Shown here one piece after another: positions 26,494 through 35,548 of a stretch of DNA of 64,000 nt; the first letter of the stretch is position 1, and every line of letters starts with the position of its first letter. The stretch lies in the NCBI GenBank assembly GCA_021741155.1, contig JAIOYP010000010.1, positions 1 through 64,000 of the forward strand. Direction: 5' to 3'. The position numbers were made by a program, and so were the translations under genes. The stretch comes from Flavobacteriales bacterium (GTDB taxonomy: Bacteria; Bacteroidota; Bacteroidia; UBA10329). The notes beneath the pieces are model-generated. The model searched no databases. It was not told the origin of the DNA and saw only the letters and a list, made by a program, of their open reading frames with translations.

Positions 26494-27431
26494 GGCTTCA
26501 CATTTTCGCGGTTATACCTCTCAACTGCCTCAATAAAAATATCGTTCATGCTCGGAATCACTTCGTGAAAGCCTTTAACCTCCACCGTTCGCATAATATT
26601 CCCAAGCAATTGATTTGTGGTTGCGCCATTCACCAAACGAACGGTTGCGTCCATGTGGTCGTCTTCTACGTCATGGTTTAGCAATTCGCCATACGTTCCG
26701 AGTGAACTGCCCAATTGCATCATGGAACCTTCAAAATCTATGTTGTAGGTCTGCGTTCTGAAACGACTTCTAACCTCTTTTACCTCTCCTTCCAAGATGA
26801 CTCTTGAATTGTTGATGAGGGCGATATGGTCGCACAATTCCTCTACCGAACCCATGTTGTGGGTAGAGAAAATGATGGTCGTTCCCTTCTTTTTCAATTC
26901 AAGAATTTCCGACTTGATGAGGTTGGTGTTGATGGGGTCAAATCCACTAAAAGGCTCATCCAGAATCAACAATTTCGGTTCGTGAAGAACCGTGATGATA
27001 AACTGAACTTTCTGCGCCATTCCCTTCGAAAGCTCTTCCACTTTCTTGTTCCACCAAGCCTGAATCCCAAACTTCTCAAACCAATATTTCAGTCGCTCAA
27101 GAGCCGCTTTCTTACTTAATCCTTTTAGCTGACACAGATACAAAGCCTGCTCGCCAACCTTCATTTTCTTGTAAAGTCCGCGCTCCTCTGGCAAATATCC
27201 AATCAAGCCGAGATGCTTCTCTTCCAAACGTTCGCCATTAAACCAAAGCTGCCCCGTGTCTGGACCAGTTATTTGATTGATGATGCGAATAAACGTGGTT
27301 TTACCAGCACCATTTGGGCCCAAAAGACCAAAGATGGAACCTTCGGGAACGGAGATGCTGATGTCTTCAATGGCCACATGACCCGCATAGGCCTTGCTTA
27401 CATTTTCAGCACGAAAAATTGGATGGTTCAA
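26490..27431 (-). CDS. ABC exporter ATP-binding protein (NatA-like)
   Basis: ATPase subunit of an ABC-2 exporter, 313 residues. Walker A GLLGPNGAGKTTF near residues 35-47, Q-loop region, a signature of the ELSKGMAQKVQF type, Walker B LLILDEPFSGFDP and the switch histidine in FSTHNMGSVEELCDH. The DUF4162-like C-terminal extension after 225 is usual for this subfamily. It overlaps the permease start by 4 bases. It is the first gene of the ATPase-permease-Ppx run. Confidence 0.93.
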   Translation of the reverse strand: MNHPIFRAENVSKAYAGHVAIEDISISVPEGSIFGLLGPNGAGKTTFIRIINQITGPDTGQLWFNGERLEEKHLGLIGYLPEERGLYKKMKVGEQALYLCQLKGLSKKAALERLKYWFEKFGIQAWWNKKVEELSKGMAQKVQFIITVLHEPKLLILDEPFSGFDPINTNLIKSEILELKKKGTTIIFSTHNMGSVEELCDHIALINNSRVILEGEVKEVRSRFRTQTYNIDFEGSMMQLGSSLGTYGELLNHDVEDDHMDATVRLVNGATTNQLLGNIMRTVEVKGFHEVIPSMNDIFIEAVERYNRENVKP

Positions 27432-27484
27432 AATTCTGAGTTGTTAGCGTTAATTTCTAATCACTATTCGCTGGTCGCTTTTCA

Positions 27485-28645
27485 CTAGTTATGAAAGTAA
27501 TCTTTCATCTTCTCAAAGAAACTCTTTTCGCTCTTTCCTGGATCAGGTCTGAAATTTTCAGAATCCTTCAATGCCTCCAAAGCTGTTTTTTCATCTTTCG
27601 AAAGTTTCTTCGGAATCCAAACATTGGCATGAACCAATATGTCGCCTTTCCGTCCATAATCAAGGTCAGGAAGCCCTTTTCCGCGCAAGCGCAAAAGCTT
27701 TCCGCTCTGCGTTCCTGGCTCAACTTTAATGCGAGCCTTTCCTTCGATAGTAGGAACCTCAACAGATGTTCCCAACGCTGCATCTATAAAACTGATGTAG
27801 AGTTCGTAGTGAAGATCCGTTCCATCGCGTTTTAGCTCTGGATGTTCCTCTTCCTCAACCAATACAATCAAATCTCCTGGAACACCGCTTTTAGCACCTG
27901 CATTTCCCTTTCCGCGAACAGAAAGCTGCATCTCATTCCCAACACCAGCAGGGATTTTCACTTCAATTACTTCTTCGCCTTTCACAATTCCATCACCATA
28001 GCAACTTGTGCATTTGTTGGTAATGGTCTGTCCTTGTCCGCTGCACGATGGACAGGTGCTTGCAGTTTGCATCTGACCCAAAGGCGTGTTCATCACACGC
28101 GTAACCTGACCACGACCACCACACGTTTGGCAGGTGTTCATTTTACCGTCAGCTGCACCAGTTCCTGTACATTTCGTACATCCAACGTACTTGTTCACCT
28201 TCAATTTCTTGGTGACACCGTTGGCAACTTCCTCCAAATTCAACTTCACACGAACACGAAGATTTGAGCCTTTGTTGACGCGTCTCCCGCCTCCACCTCC
28301 GAATCCGCCACCAAAACCACCTCCGCCACCTCCGAAAATATCTCCGAACTGGCTAAAAATGTCATCCATGCTCATGCCGCCTCCACCGAAGCCGCCTCCA
28401 CCACCAAAACCGCCAGCTCCGCTCATTCCGGCATGGCCGTATTGATCGTAGCGTGCCTTTTTGTCGGCATTACTCAGTATTTCATACGCTTCTGCCGCTT
28501 CCTTAAACTTGGCCTCAGCACTCGCGTCATCTGGATTTTTATCGGGATGAAACTTAACCGCCATCTTGCGATAAGCCTTTTTTATCTCAGCAGCATCAGC
28601 ACCCTTGCTAATGCCAAGTATTTCGTAATAGTCTCGTTTTGCCAT
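27485..28645 (-). CDS. dnaJ: Chaperone DnaJ
   Basis: Hsp40 co-chaperone of 386 residues that stimulates DnaK ATPase activity. J domain 1-70 carries HPD at 33-35. A long Gly/Phe-rich region (about 75-120) follows. The zinc domain has four CxxCxGxG-type motifs: [24 protein letters not shown] and CTSCYGDG. The C-terminal substrate-binding domain is complete. It lies 10 bp after grpE, forming a grpE-dnaJ pair. dnaK itself is not in this window. Confidence 0.97.
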   Translation of the reverse strand: MAKRDYYEILGISKGADAAEIKKAYRKMAVKFHPDKNPDDASAEAKFKEAAEAYEILSNADKKARYDQYGHAGMSGAGGFGGGGGFGGGGMSMDDIFSQFGDIFGGGGGGFGGGFGGGGGRRVNKGSNLRVRVKLNLEEVANGVTKKLKVNKYVGCTKCTGTGAADGKMNTCQTCGGRGQVTRVMNTPLGQMQTASTCPSCSGQGQTITNKCTSCYGDGIVKGEEVIEVKIPAGVGNEMQLSVRGKGNAGAKSGVPGDLIVLVEEEEHPELKRDGTDLHYELYISFIDAALGTSVEVPTIEGKARIKVEPGTQSGKLLRLRGKGLPDLDYGRKGDILVHANVWIPKKLSKDEKTALEALKDSENFRPDPGKSEKSFFEKMKDYFHN

Positions 28646-28655
28646 GCTTATGTCC

Positions 28656-29213
28656 TTACGAGCCTACCACAACTTTGGCAAACCGTATCACTTTATCGTT
28701 CAGGTAATATCCCTTTTCCAATTCGTCAACCACCTTTCCTTTTAGGTCTTTGGTTGGTGCTGGAAATTGCGTGATGGCTTCATGAATCTCTGAATCAAAT
28801 ACCTCGCCTTTAGTCACCATTGGCTTCAGGCCTTTGTTCTCCAATTCCTTCACCAATTTGTGGTAAATAAGCTCTACACCTTCCTTCACACTTGGGACAT
28901 CCGTGGCCATTTCCATGTTGGTGCGAGCACGCTCAAAATCATCAATGATTGGAAGAAGTAATTTGATAAAATCCTCACCTCCCGACTTCAATAAGTCGAT
29001 GCGCTCCTTCGTAGTTCGCTTTCTAAAATTCTCGAAATCAGAATACAACCTCAAGTATTTATCGTTCAGCGCTTTGTAATCTTCCTGCAACACTTCGAGC
29101 GGGTCGGTATTTTCCACCACACCTTCAGCTCCATCCTGATTATCAGTTCCCTCGTTTTCAACCGCGTCTGTCGGCCACTCAGCGTTCAACTCTTCATCCT
29201 TCTTACTTCCCAT
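28656..29213 (-). CDS. grpE: Nucleotide exchange factor GrpE
   Basis: Nucleotide exchange factor for DnaK, 185 residues. An acidic N-terminal tail leads into a long coiled-coil helix near residues 35-90. The family block [11 protein letters not shown] and the C-terminal beta domain signature [13 protein letters not shown] are present. It precedes dnaJ by 10 bp. No plain TAnnTTTG promoter was found upstream, so a heat-shock-specific control is possible. Confidence 0.96.
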   Translation of the reverse strand: MGSKKDEELNAEWPTDAVENEGTDNQDGAEGVVENTDPLEVLQEDYKALNDKYLRLYSDFENFRKRTTKERIDLLKSGGEDFIKLLLPIIDDFERARTNMEMATDVPSVKEGVELIYHKLVKELENKGLKPMVTKGEVFDSEIHEAITQFPAPTKDLKGKVVDELEKGYYLNDKVIRFAKVVVGS

Positions 29214-29354
29214 TTCGAATTTCGTTTTTCCTATTACAGATTTCCAATTTATGACGTTACCGTCAACCTGCCGCTACTATCAAATAATCTGCCTTAGCCC
29301 AACTTGGGACAAATTGGCAGACAAAAGCCGTTTTTAAGCGGGTGCAAAAGTAAA

Positions 29355-29383
29355 AAAGGCAGGGTGTGCGCCACCCTGCCTTT
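29355..29383 (-). terminator. Rho-independent terminator after the thioredoxin-like gene
   Basis: AAAGGCAGGGTG and CACCCTGCCTTT form a 12-bp perfect stem with a 5-base loop. On the minus strand it is followed by TTTTTTA, placing it 24 bases after the stop of the TlpA-like gene. Confidence 0.9.
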
Positions 29384-29406
29384 CATTCAATAATTTATTG
29401 AAGTGT

Positions 29407-29955
29407 TTACTTCACCAATTTCTGCAACTCTGCATGCAAATTGGCTCCTCTCAAATTCTTAGCGAGAATAACGCCATTCTCATCCAATAGGAAGTTCCCC
29501 GGAATAGAACGTACGCCATAGGTGGCAGCACCAGCACTGTTCCAACCTCCAAGGTCGCTCACGTTGGTCCAATTCAATCCATCTTGCTTGATGGCACCAA
29601 CCCATGCATCTTGGCTTTTGTCTAACGACACGCCATAAACCTCAAATCCTTTTGCCGACTTGTAAGAAGCTGATTTAAACTTGTTGTAAGCCGCCACCAC
29701 ATTCGGATTCTCAATACGGCATGGTCTACACCATGAAGCCCAGAAATCAATCAACACCACTTTTCCGCGAAGCGAAGAAAGGCTAACCTCTTTTCCTTCT
29801 GGGTTCTTGAACTTAAGGTCTGGCGCAACATCACCAATGTTCAATCCTACCTTCTTATCCTGTACTTCGGTGTTATCGCCATTGCCACCACCTGCAAACG
29901 CAGCCTGACCAACCAAGAGCAATCCGAAAGCAACAATAAATCCTATCCTTTTCAT
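29407..29955 (-). CDS. TlpA-like periplasmic thioredoxin
   Basis: Thiol-disulfide reductase-like protein of 182 residues. Signal peptide MKRIGFIVAFGLLLVGQAAFA. The thioredoxin fold contains the redox motif WCRPC in FWASWCRPCRIENP near residues 71-84. The cis-proline region is GVRSIPGNFLLDENG. It matches the AhpC/TSA-Redoxin TlpA/ResA family, which keeps periplasmic cysteines reduced or serves cytochrome c maturation. It stands alone, with its own terminator and a possible CAAAGTTA (minus-strand TAACTTTG) -7 element at 29970-29977. Confidence 0.9.
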   Translation of the reverse strand: MKRIGFIVAFGLLLVGQAAFAGGGNGDNTEVQDKKVGLNIGDVAPDLKFKNPEGKEVSLSSLRGKVVLIDFWASWCRPCRIENPNVVAAYNKFKSASYKSAKGFEVYGVSLDKSQDAWVGAIKQDGLNWTNVSDLGGWNSAGAATYGVRSIPGNFLLDENGVILAKNLRGANLHAELQKLVK

Positions 29956-30045
29956 ATCTATAATTTGTACAAAGTTAATATCCGTCTTAAAAACATCCGG
30001 TCTTTTGACCGACAGGCACTAAATGCAACAACCATACCAGCTGTA

Positions 30046-30160
30046 CAGTTGATTAGTTATTAGTTGATTGGTTAATTAGTTACAAGGAGTCGCATCAACC
30101 AGCCAACCTCATCAACTAATCAACTCTATAAACTTCATCAACTAATCAACTTCATATCTT
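30046..30160. repeat. AT-rich simple repeat with direct and inverted copies
   Basis: TCATCAACTAATCAACT occurs at 30109-30125 and 30135-30151. Reverse-oriented relatives (AGTTGATTAGTTATTAGTTG) lie at 30047-30066. The intergenic stretch can fold into alternative hairpins downstream of murA. It looks like expanded low-complexity DNA. No gene is visible in it. Confidence 0.65.
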
Positions 30161-30174
30161 GTCAACTCAATAAA

Positions 30175-31479
30175 CTACAATCTCTTAATACTCGCCCCGA
30201 TGGCATTTAACCGCGTATCAATGTTCTGATAGCCACGGTCAATCTGTTCAATATTATGAATCAAGCTCTTTCCATCAGCAGAAAGGGCCGCAATAAGCAA
30301 CGAAACCCCCGCACGAATATCGGGGCTGGTCATCTGAATTCCTCTAAGTGGAATTTGATGATCCAAACCAATAACCGTAGCACGATGCGGATCGCAAAGA
30401 ATAATCTTGGCACCCATATCAATCAGTTTATCCACGAAGAACAAACGGCTTTCAAACATCTTCTGATGAATGAGTACGCTTCCTCTGGCTTGAGCCGCCA
30501 CAACCAATACAATGCTCAACAAATCGGGTGTAAAGCCAGGCCAAGGCGCATCTGCAATAGTCAAAATAGAACCATCTATAAACGACTCAATCTCGTAATG
30601 TTCCTGAGATGGAATGAATAAATCATCTCCTCTCAGCTCCATCTGAATTCCCAGTTTGCTAAAAATGGTTGGAATGATTCCCAAATCAGGGTAACTCACG
30701 TTCTTAATGGTAATCTCCGATTTGGTCATAGCCGCCAAACCGATAAATGAACCAATCTCAATCATATCAGGCAAACAACGATGCTCCGTTCCTCCCAATG
30801 ATTCAACGCCATCAACGATAAGCATGTTTGAACCAATGCCCGAAATGTTGGCGCCCATTCGGTTAAGCATTTTACAAAGCTGTTGCAAGTATGGTTCGCA
30901 AGCGGCATTGTAAATGGTGGTGCGTCCTTTGGCTAGCACGGCAGCCATCACAATATTGGCAGTTCCGGTTACAGAAGCTTCATCAAGCAACATGTAGCAA
31001 CCTTTTAGATTGCTAGACTCTACCTTATAGAACTGTTGCTCTGCGTTGTATTCAAACTTAGCTCCGAGTTTCTGAAAGCCGATGAAGTGCGTGTCCAGTC
31101 TTCTTCTGCCAATCTTATCTCCTCCCGGCTGTGGAATGTATCCTTTGCCAAAACGGCCCAACATAGGTCCAACAATCATGATGGATCCGCGAAGTCCTCC
31201 TCCTTTTTTCTTGTATTCATCAGAATAAAGATGCTCCAGATTGACATTATCTGCCTGAAACTCGTAGGTGTCTTCTGCCAATTGCTTCACCTTCACGCCA
31301 AGATCGGCCAAAAGCTCAATAAGCTTATTCACATCCCTAATGTTGGGAATGTTTGAAATGGTGACTTTCTCAGGAGTGAGCAGAACCGCACACAGAATCT
31401 GTAAAGCTTCATTCTTGGCTCCTTGAGGAACCAATTCTCCTTTCAGTTTGTTTCCGCCAATAATCTCGAATGATGCCAT
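30175..31479 (-). CDS. murA: UDP-N-acetylglucosamine 1-carboxyvinyltransferase
   Basis: First committed enzyme of peptidoglycan synthesis: it transfers enolpyruvate from PEP to UDP-GlcNAc in the cytoplasm. It has 434 residues, the normal length. The start MASFEIIGGNKLKGELVPQGAKN holds the conserved KNE lysine. The catalytic loop reads PGGDKIGRRRLDTH, with D121 where E. coli has Cys115. This Cys-to-Asp form is the known basis of intrinsic fosfomycin resistance in Mycobacterium and Chlamydia. It lies 2 bp after the DUF4290 gene, so the two are probably one transcript. Confidence 0.96.
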   Translation of the reverse strand: MASFEIIGGNKLKGELVPQGAKNEALQILCAVLLTPEKVTISNIPNIRDVNKLIELLADLGVKVKQLAEDTYEFQADNVNLEHLYSDEYKKKGGGLRGSIMIVGPMLGRFGKGYIPQPGGDKIGRRRLDTHFIGFQKLGAKFEYNAEQQFYKVESSNLKGCYMLLDEASVTGTANIVMAAVLAKGRTTIYNAACEPYLQQLCKMLNRMGANISGIGSNMLIVDGVESLGGTEHRCLPDMIEIGSFIGLAAMTKSEITIKNVSYPDLGIIPTIFSKLGIQMELRGDDLFIPSQEHYEIESFIDGSILTIADAPWPGFTPDLLSIVLVVAAQARGSVLIHQKMFESRLFFVDKLIDMGAKIILCDPHRATVIGLDHQIPLRGIQMTSPDIRAGVSLLIAALSADGKSLIHNIEQIDRGYQNIDTRLNAIGASIKRL

Positions 31480-31481
31480 GC

Positions 31482-32159
31482 TTAGTTTCTGGGATTTCTT
31501 CTACCTGAATTGTTTTTCTTGCGCTTGCCGCCTGATCGACCACCACCTTTTCGCTGGCGATTCTGATTGTTGCTAGCCTGCTGCGTTGTATCGATAAGAT
31601 CGCGCGAATGCTCTAGCTCCGTGTCTTCTGGAAGATTGATCTTTCCACCCGACATGTCTCTCAAATTCTTTAGGATGACACGATTTTCCACCGTATCACG
31701 GTTCCAATTCAAATAAGCCCGCTTCATGGTATTGGCAAGTGCCACTCCCATTTTCAAACGGTCTTCTTCGCTTTCAACAGCAGCTACTTTCTTAATCAAC
31801 GCCTCAATTACACGTCCGTAATGGCGATGCGCAATCTCATTCTCAGGATAAGGAATCTTATCTGGTCCTTTCTCAAAATCTTCTTTAACTGGCTTTGGGA
31901 ATGGCGAATCGACATCAAAATCGAACCCAGAAATAATGAACATGTGATCCCATATCTTATGAGTCAAATCTTCGTTTCCCTTTAAAGCAGGGTTTACCTG
32001 CCCCATTACTTTGATAATGGAATTGGCAGCCTTGTTCCGTTCGTTCTTGTCCTCCAATGTCTTGGCGAACTCAATCATCTTCTGAATATTACGGCCATAC
32101 TCGGGAATCTGCATTTGCTCCCTAGCCGTATTGTACTCCATTTCATAATCTAAACTCAT
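31482..32159 (-). CDS. DUF4290 family protein
   Basis: Conserved Bacteroidota protein of 225 residues whose function is not established. It begins MSLDYEMEYNTAREQMQIPEYGRNIQ in family manner (residues 1-26, key Y5, Y9, E20, Y21, G22). It is mostly helical and soluble, with no signal peptide or membrane segment. The last 25 residues are a disordered Arg/Lys/Gly-rich tail (RKGGGRSGGKRKK), which suggests nucleic-acid or ribosome contact. It precedes murA by 2 bp, an association that is common in the phylum as far as I recall. Confidence 0.85.
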   Translation of the reverse strand: MSLDYEMEYNTAREQMQIPEYGRNIQKMIEFAKTLEDKNERNKAANSIIKVMGQVNPALKGNEDLTHKIWDHMFIISGFDFDVDSPFPKPVKEDFEKGPDKIPYPENEIAHRHYGRVIEALIKKVAAVESEEDRLKMGVALANTMKRAYLNWNRDTVENRVILKNLRDMSGGKINLPEDTELEHSRDLIDTTQQASNNQNRQRKGGGRSGGKRKKNNSGRRNPRN

Positions 32160-32209
32160 CGCTTCTGTCTAATTGGTCACAAAATAAAGAAAGTAGTTGC
32201 CAAAAAAAC

Positions 32210-32233
32210 GAAAGCCCCTCGAAAGGGGCTTTC
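32210..32233 (-). terminator. Rho-independent terminator after ahcY
   Basis: GAAAGCCCCT and AGGGGCTTTC form a 10-bp perfect stem with the loop CGAA. A run of seven T follows on the minus strand. It lies 83 bases after the ahcY stop. Confidence 0.9.
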
Positions 32234-32315
32234 AGTTTGGAAAGTTAATGGTTATTAGGTTATTAAACTGGCTCTGGTTCCCTCCCCAATAACCGCTTAA
32301 CCCAATAACAAATAA

Positions 32316-33629
32316 CTAGTATCTGTAATATTCTGGCTTGTATGGGCCGTCAACCGTTACACCGATGTACTTGGCTTGATCTTCAGTAAGTTCTTCCAAC
32401 TCAACTCCAATCTTAGCTAGGTGCAAACGAGCAACTTTTTCATCCAAATGCTTTGGAAGCATGTAAACATCATTGTTGTAAGCTTTCGCATTTGTCCAAA
32501 GCTCCAATTGCGCCAACGTTTGGTTGGTGAACGAGTTTGACATGACGAATGATGGATGACCTGTAGCACATCCAAGGTTCACCAATCGACCTTCAGCCAA
32601 AACGATGATTTCGTTACCATCTACGTTGTAAACATCAACCTGAGGCTTGATTTCATCTTTCGTAGAACCATAGTTCTTGTTCAACCAAGCCATGTCGATT
32701 TCGTTATCGAAGTGACCGATGTTGCAAACGATGGTTTTATCGTGCATCGCCTTGAAGTGCTCTCCTTTGATGATGTCTTTGTTTCCTGTTGCAGTAACAA
32801 CAATATCGGCACGTGGAATTGCGGTTGCCATTGGCTTAACCTCAAATCCGTCCATTGCAGCTTGCAAAGCACAAATTGGGTCAATCTCAGTAACAATTAC
32901 ACGAACTCCAGCACCACGAAGTGAAGCTGCAGAACCTTTACCAACATCTCCGTATCCAGCAACAACAGCCACTTTTCCGGCCATCATTACGTCAGTTGCT
33001 CTTCGGATAGAATCTACCAACGATTCTTTGCAACCGTATTTGTTATCAAACTTAGACTTAGTAACTGAGTCATTGATATTGATAGCAGGCATTGGAAGCG
33101 TTCCAGCCTTCACACGCTCATACAATCTGTGAACTCCAGTTGTAGTTTCCTCAGAAATTCCTTTGATGTCTTTCACCAATTCAGGAAAACGATCCAAAAC
33201 CATGTTGGTCAAATCACCTCCATCATCCAAAATCATGTTCAAAGGCTCTCCTCCTTCAAAAGCGAAAAGCGTTTGCTCAATACACCAATCAAAATCCTTC
33301 TCATTCAAACCTTTCCAAGCAAAAACAGGAATACCAGCAGCAGCAATTGCAGCAGCAGCATGATCTTGAGTTGAGAAGATATTACATGAAGACCAAGTAA
33401 CCTCAGCACCCAAAGCAGTCAGGGTCTCGATAAGAACCGCTGTTTGAATAGTCATGTGAAGACATCCTGCGATGCGAGCTCCTTTCAAAGGTTGGCTTGC
33501 TCCGAATTCTTCTCTCAATGACATTAGACCTGGCATTTCTGCCTCAGCCAATTTCATTTCTTTTCTACCCCAAGCCGCGAGGCTGATGTCTTTTACTTTG
33601 TACTTCAATTGTTCTGCTGTATTACTCAT
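32316..33629 (-). CDS. ahcY: Adenosylhomocysteinase
   Basis: S-adenosylhomocysteine hydrolase, which splits SAH to adenosine and homocysteine in the methyl cycle. It has 437 residues. The substrate domain has DDGGDLTNM and the NAD domain has [15 protein letters not shown] and [17 protein letters not shown]. The C-terminus KPEYYRY carries the conserved Lys and Tyr that reach into the neighbouring subunit's NAD site. A promoter and a strong terminator frame it as a single-gene unit. Confidence 0.97.
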   Translation of the reverse strand: MSNTAEQLKYKVKDISLAAWGRKEMKLAEAEMPGLMSLREEFGASQPLKGARIAGCLHMTIQTAVLIETLTALGAEVTWSSCNIFSTQDHAAAAIAAAGIPVFAWKGLNEKDFDWCIEQTLFAFEGGEPLNMILDDGGDLTNMVLDRFPELVKDIKGISEETTTGVHRLYERVKAGTLPMPAININDSVTKSKFDNKYGCKESLVDSIRRATDVMMAGKVAVVAGYGDVGKGSAASLRGAGVRVIVTEIDPICALQAAMDGFEVKPMATAIPRADIVVTATGNKDIIKGEHFKAMHDKTIVCNIGHFDNEIDMAWLNKNYGSTKDEIKPQVDVYNVDGNEIIVLAEGRLVNLGCATGHPSFVMSNSFTNQTLAQLELWTNAKAYNNDVYMLPKHLDEKVARLHLAKIGVELEELTEDQAKYIGVTVDGPYKPEYYRY

Positions 33630-33658
33630 CTATATATGTTTTCTTATGGAAACGGGCA

Positions 33659-33689
33659 CAAAAGTACGTTATAGCTTAGACTTAGCCAA
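33659..33689 (-). promoter_or_regulatory. Promoter of ahcY
   Basis: On the minus strand TTG (33689-33687), 20 bases, then TACTTTTG (33666-33659), about 30 bases before the start codon. The -7 element is identical to that of rpsF, consistent with a strong housekeeping promoter. Confidence 0.7.
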
Positions 33690-33696
33690 TTCGACC

Positions 33697-35541
33697 TTAT
33701 TCCTTTATCACCTTTCGGATAACAGATTGGCCATTACTAAGTTCAATGCGGAGCAGATAATTTCCTGCTGATAAGTGCGATGCATTGATGGTCTTTTTTC
33801 CAGCTGCACCAACCGAGGCACCGAACACAACACTTCCTTTGGAATCAAACAACTCCAGCTTTTCCATGGAAGTACCAGTTACGTTGATTTCGTTCGCAAA
33901 AGGATTGGGGTGAACTCGAACATCAACTTCATTTGCTCCACTGATTCCTGTAACCAAACCTTGCCCTTCAATCACTTCCATAAACTGATTTACGTTCAAA
34001 TCATAGTAGCGATCAACTCCTCCTCCATACCATATTACCTGAAGTGAATCTACGACTAGGCTATTTCCTAAACCGAAATGTGCCACCTGCCAATGCTGCG
34101 AATTGAAGCTGCTTTCCCCTCCTATCTCGCGCATTTGCGATTGCCCATTTATGTAAACAACAACTTTTGCCCCAATTCCGTTGGTATTGTTCTGAACGCC
34201 AGTGGCCTTCACTTCCAGCCAATTCTTAGGAGGAGAATCATTCCTATATAAGAAGCTATTAGATGTTCCATTAATCGAATCGGTGATGCCGATGAAGACA
34301 TCCAAGTCACCATCCAAATCATAATCGCAGTAAGCCAAAGCACGAGAAACGTAGGTATCGGCCACTCCAGTTTCAAAAGAAACATCTACGAAATCTCCAT
34401 TTCCATCATTCAGAAAAAGTCTGTTTGAGTCCAGAGCTGGCCACGGATAATCGTATCTCAATGAGCCATTTGCAACCATCAAGTCTTCGTCCATGTCGTT
34501 ATCAATGTCGAGAAAACCAGTTCCCCAACCAACATTCCAATGCCGAACTGAAAGACCTTGCACCCAAACAGAATCGTTTTTCAATCCACGGTCAACCATT
34601 TCCTCTTCGTAACCTGAAAGTGAACTGACCATCAACTTATCGTTCCGAATGTTGGTGATGTAATAATCGAACACACCATCAGCATTCACATCCGTTCGGG
34701 CAACTCCCATTCCGTTCATCGCCATATCCAGCCCTAGGTCATTGGCCACATCCACAAAACCTATTTGCGGAAAATCATTACGGAACATTTTATTCTCGCT
34801 GTTGCCATAAAAGAAACCGAAATCATTGGACACAAAAAGATCAGGATCGTGGTCGTTATCAAAATCGGTCACGATGACCCCCAGGGCACAGCCCAGCGTA
34901 TCATCAAGTCCCAGCTCGGCAGCTTTTTCGGTAAATGTGCCATTGCCATTGTTCTCATAATAAAAGTTGGCCTCAGAATCAACAGAAAAATTTGGGCCGT
35001 TGATTGTGACCTCCATATTTCTTGACCAATTGCAGATAAAAAGATCCAACCATCCATCCATGTTGAGGTCGCCAAATGTGGCTCCGAAGCTATTGGCTGC
35101 ATGCTGAGCTCCAGCCCAATTGGGTTGAACAGCAAATGTTCCATCACCATTATTCAAGAAAAGGTAATTACCAGCAGTTTTGAAAGTGGTGACCAGAATA
35201 TCATCCCATCCATCTCGATTGACATCGCCCGTGGTTACGCCATCAGTAAAAACGTTAGCAATAACGCTTAATCCCGCATCAGCGGTTCTGTCTGTAAATG
35301 TCCCGTCTCCATTATTTCTAAAAAGCGCATCTGCCGTTCTACCTCCAGTAAGATAAAGGTCATACCAACCATCATTGTCATAATCGAACCAAGCTGCGCC
35401 ACCTTGGGCTGGCATTTCAAAATCGCTCATTACGGCATGATGGGTAATCCCAACAGACGGAGCAACATCGGTCAGTATCGGCTGCGTAAATGCTGTCGTT
35501 CCGATTATCGAAGCGAGAAATACAAAAACAACATTTTTCAT
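33697..35541 (-). CDS. Secreted FG-GAP/VCBS-repeat protein with ASPIC/UnbV and T9SS type A domains
   Basis: Predicted surface protein of 614 residues. Signal peptide ends near AFTQ19. An FG-GAP/VCBS beta-propeller follows, with many calcium-binding DxDxDGxxD loops such as FDYDNDGWYDLY and DVNRDGWDDILV. An ASPIC/UnbV-type domain lies near 440-520 (LEVKATGVQNNTNGIGAKV). The C-terminal sorting domain is type A (VHPNPFANEINVTG, then AGNYLLRIELSNGQSVIRKVIKE). The arrangement resembles the CRTAC1-like family. Function is unknown, and binding of carbohydrate or protein ligands is plausible. It is 8 bp after the preceding T9SS gene. Confidence 0.88.
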   Translation of the reverse strand: MKNVVFVFLASIIGTTAFTQPILTDVAPSVGITHHAVMSDFEMPAQGGAAWFDYDNDGWYDLYLTGGRTADALFRNNGDGTFTDRTADAGLSVIANVFTDGVTTGDVNRDGWDDILVTTFKTAGNYLFLNNGDGTFAVQPNWAGAQHAANSFGATFGDLNMDGWLDLFICNWSRNMEVTINGPNFSVDSEANFYYENNGNGTFTEKAAELGLDDTLGCALGVIVTDFDNDHDPDLFVSNDFGFFYGNSENKMFRNDFPQIGFVDVANDLGLDMAMNGMGVARTDVNADGVFDYYITNIRNDKLMVSSLSGYEEEMVDRGLKNDSVWVQGLSVRHWNVGWGTGFLDIDNDMDEDLMVANGSLRYDYPWPALDSNRLFLNDGNGDFVDVSFETGVADTYVSRALAYCDYDLDGDLDVFIGITDSINGTSNSFLYRNDSPPKNWLEVKATGVQNNTNGIGAKVVVYINGQSQMREIGGESSFNSQHWQVAHFGLGNSLVVDSLQVIWYGGGVDRYYDLNVNQFMEVIEGQGLVTGISGANEVDVRVHPNPFANEINVTGTSMEKLELFDSKGSVVFGASVGAAGKKTINASHLSAGNYLLRIELSNGQSVIRKVIKE

Positions 35542-35548
35542 GGTCGGG

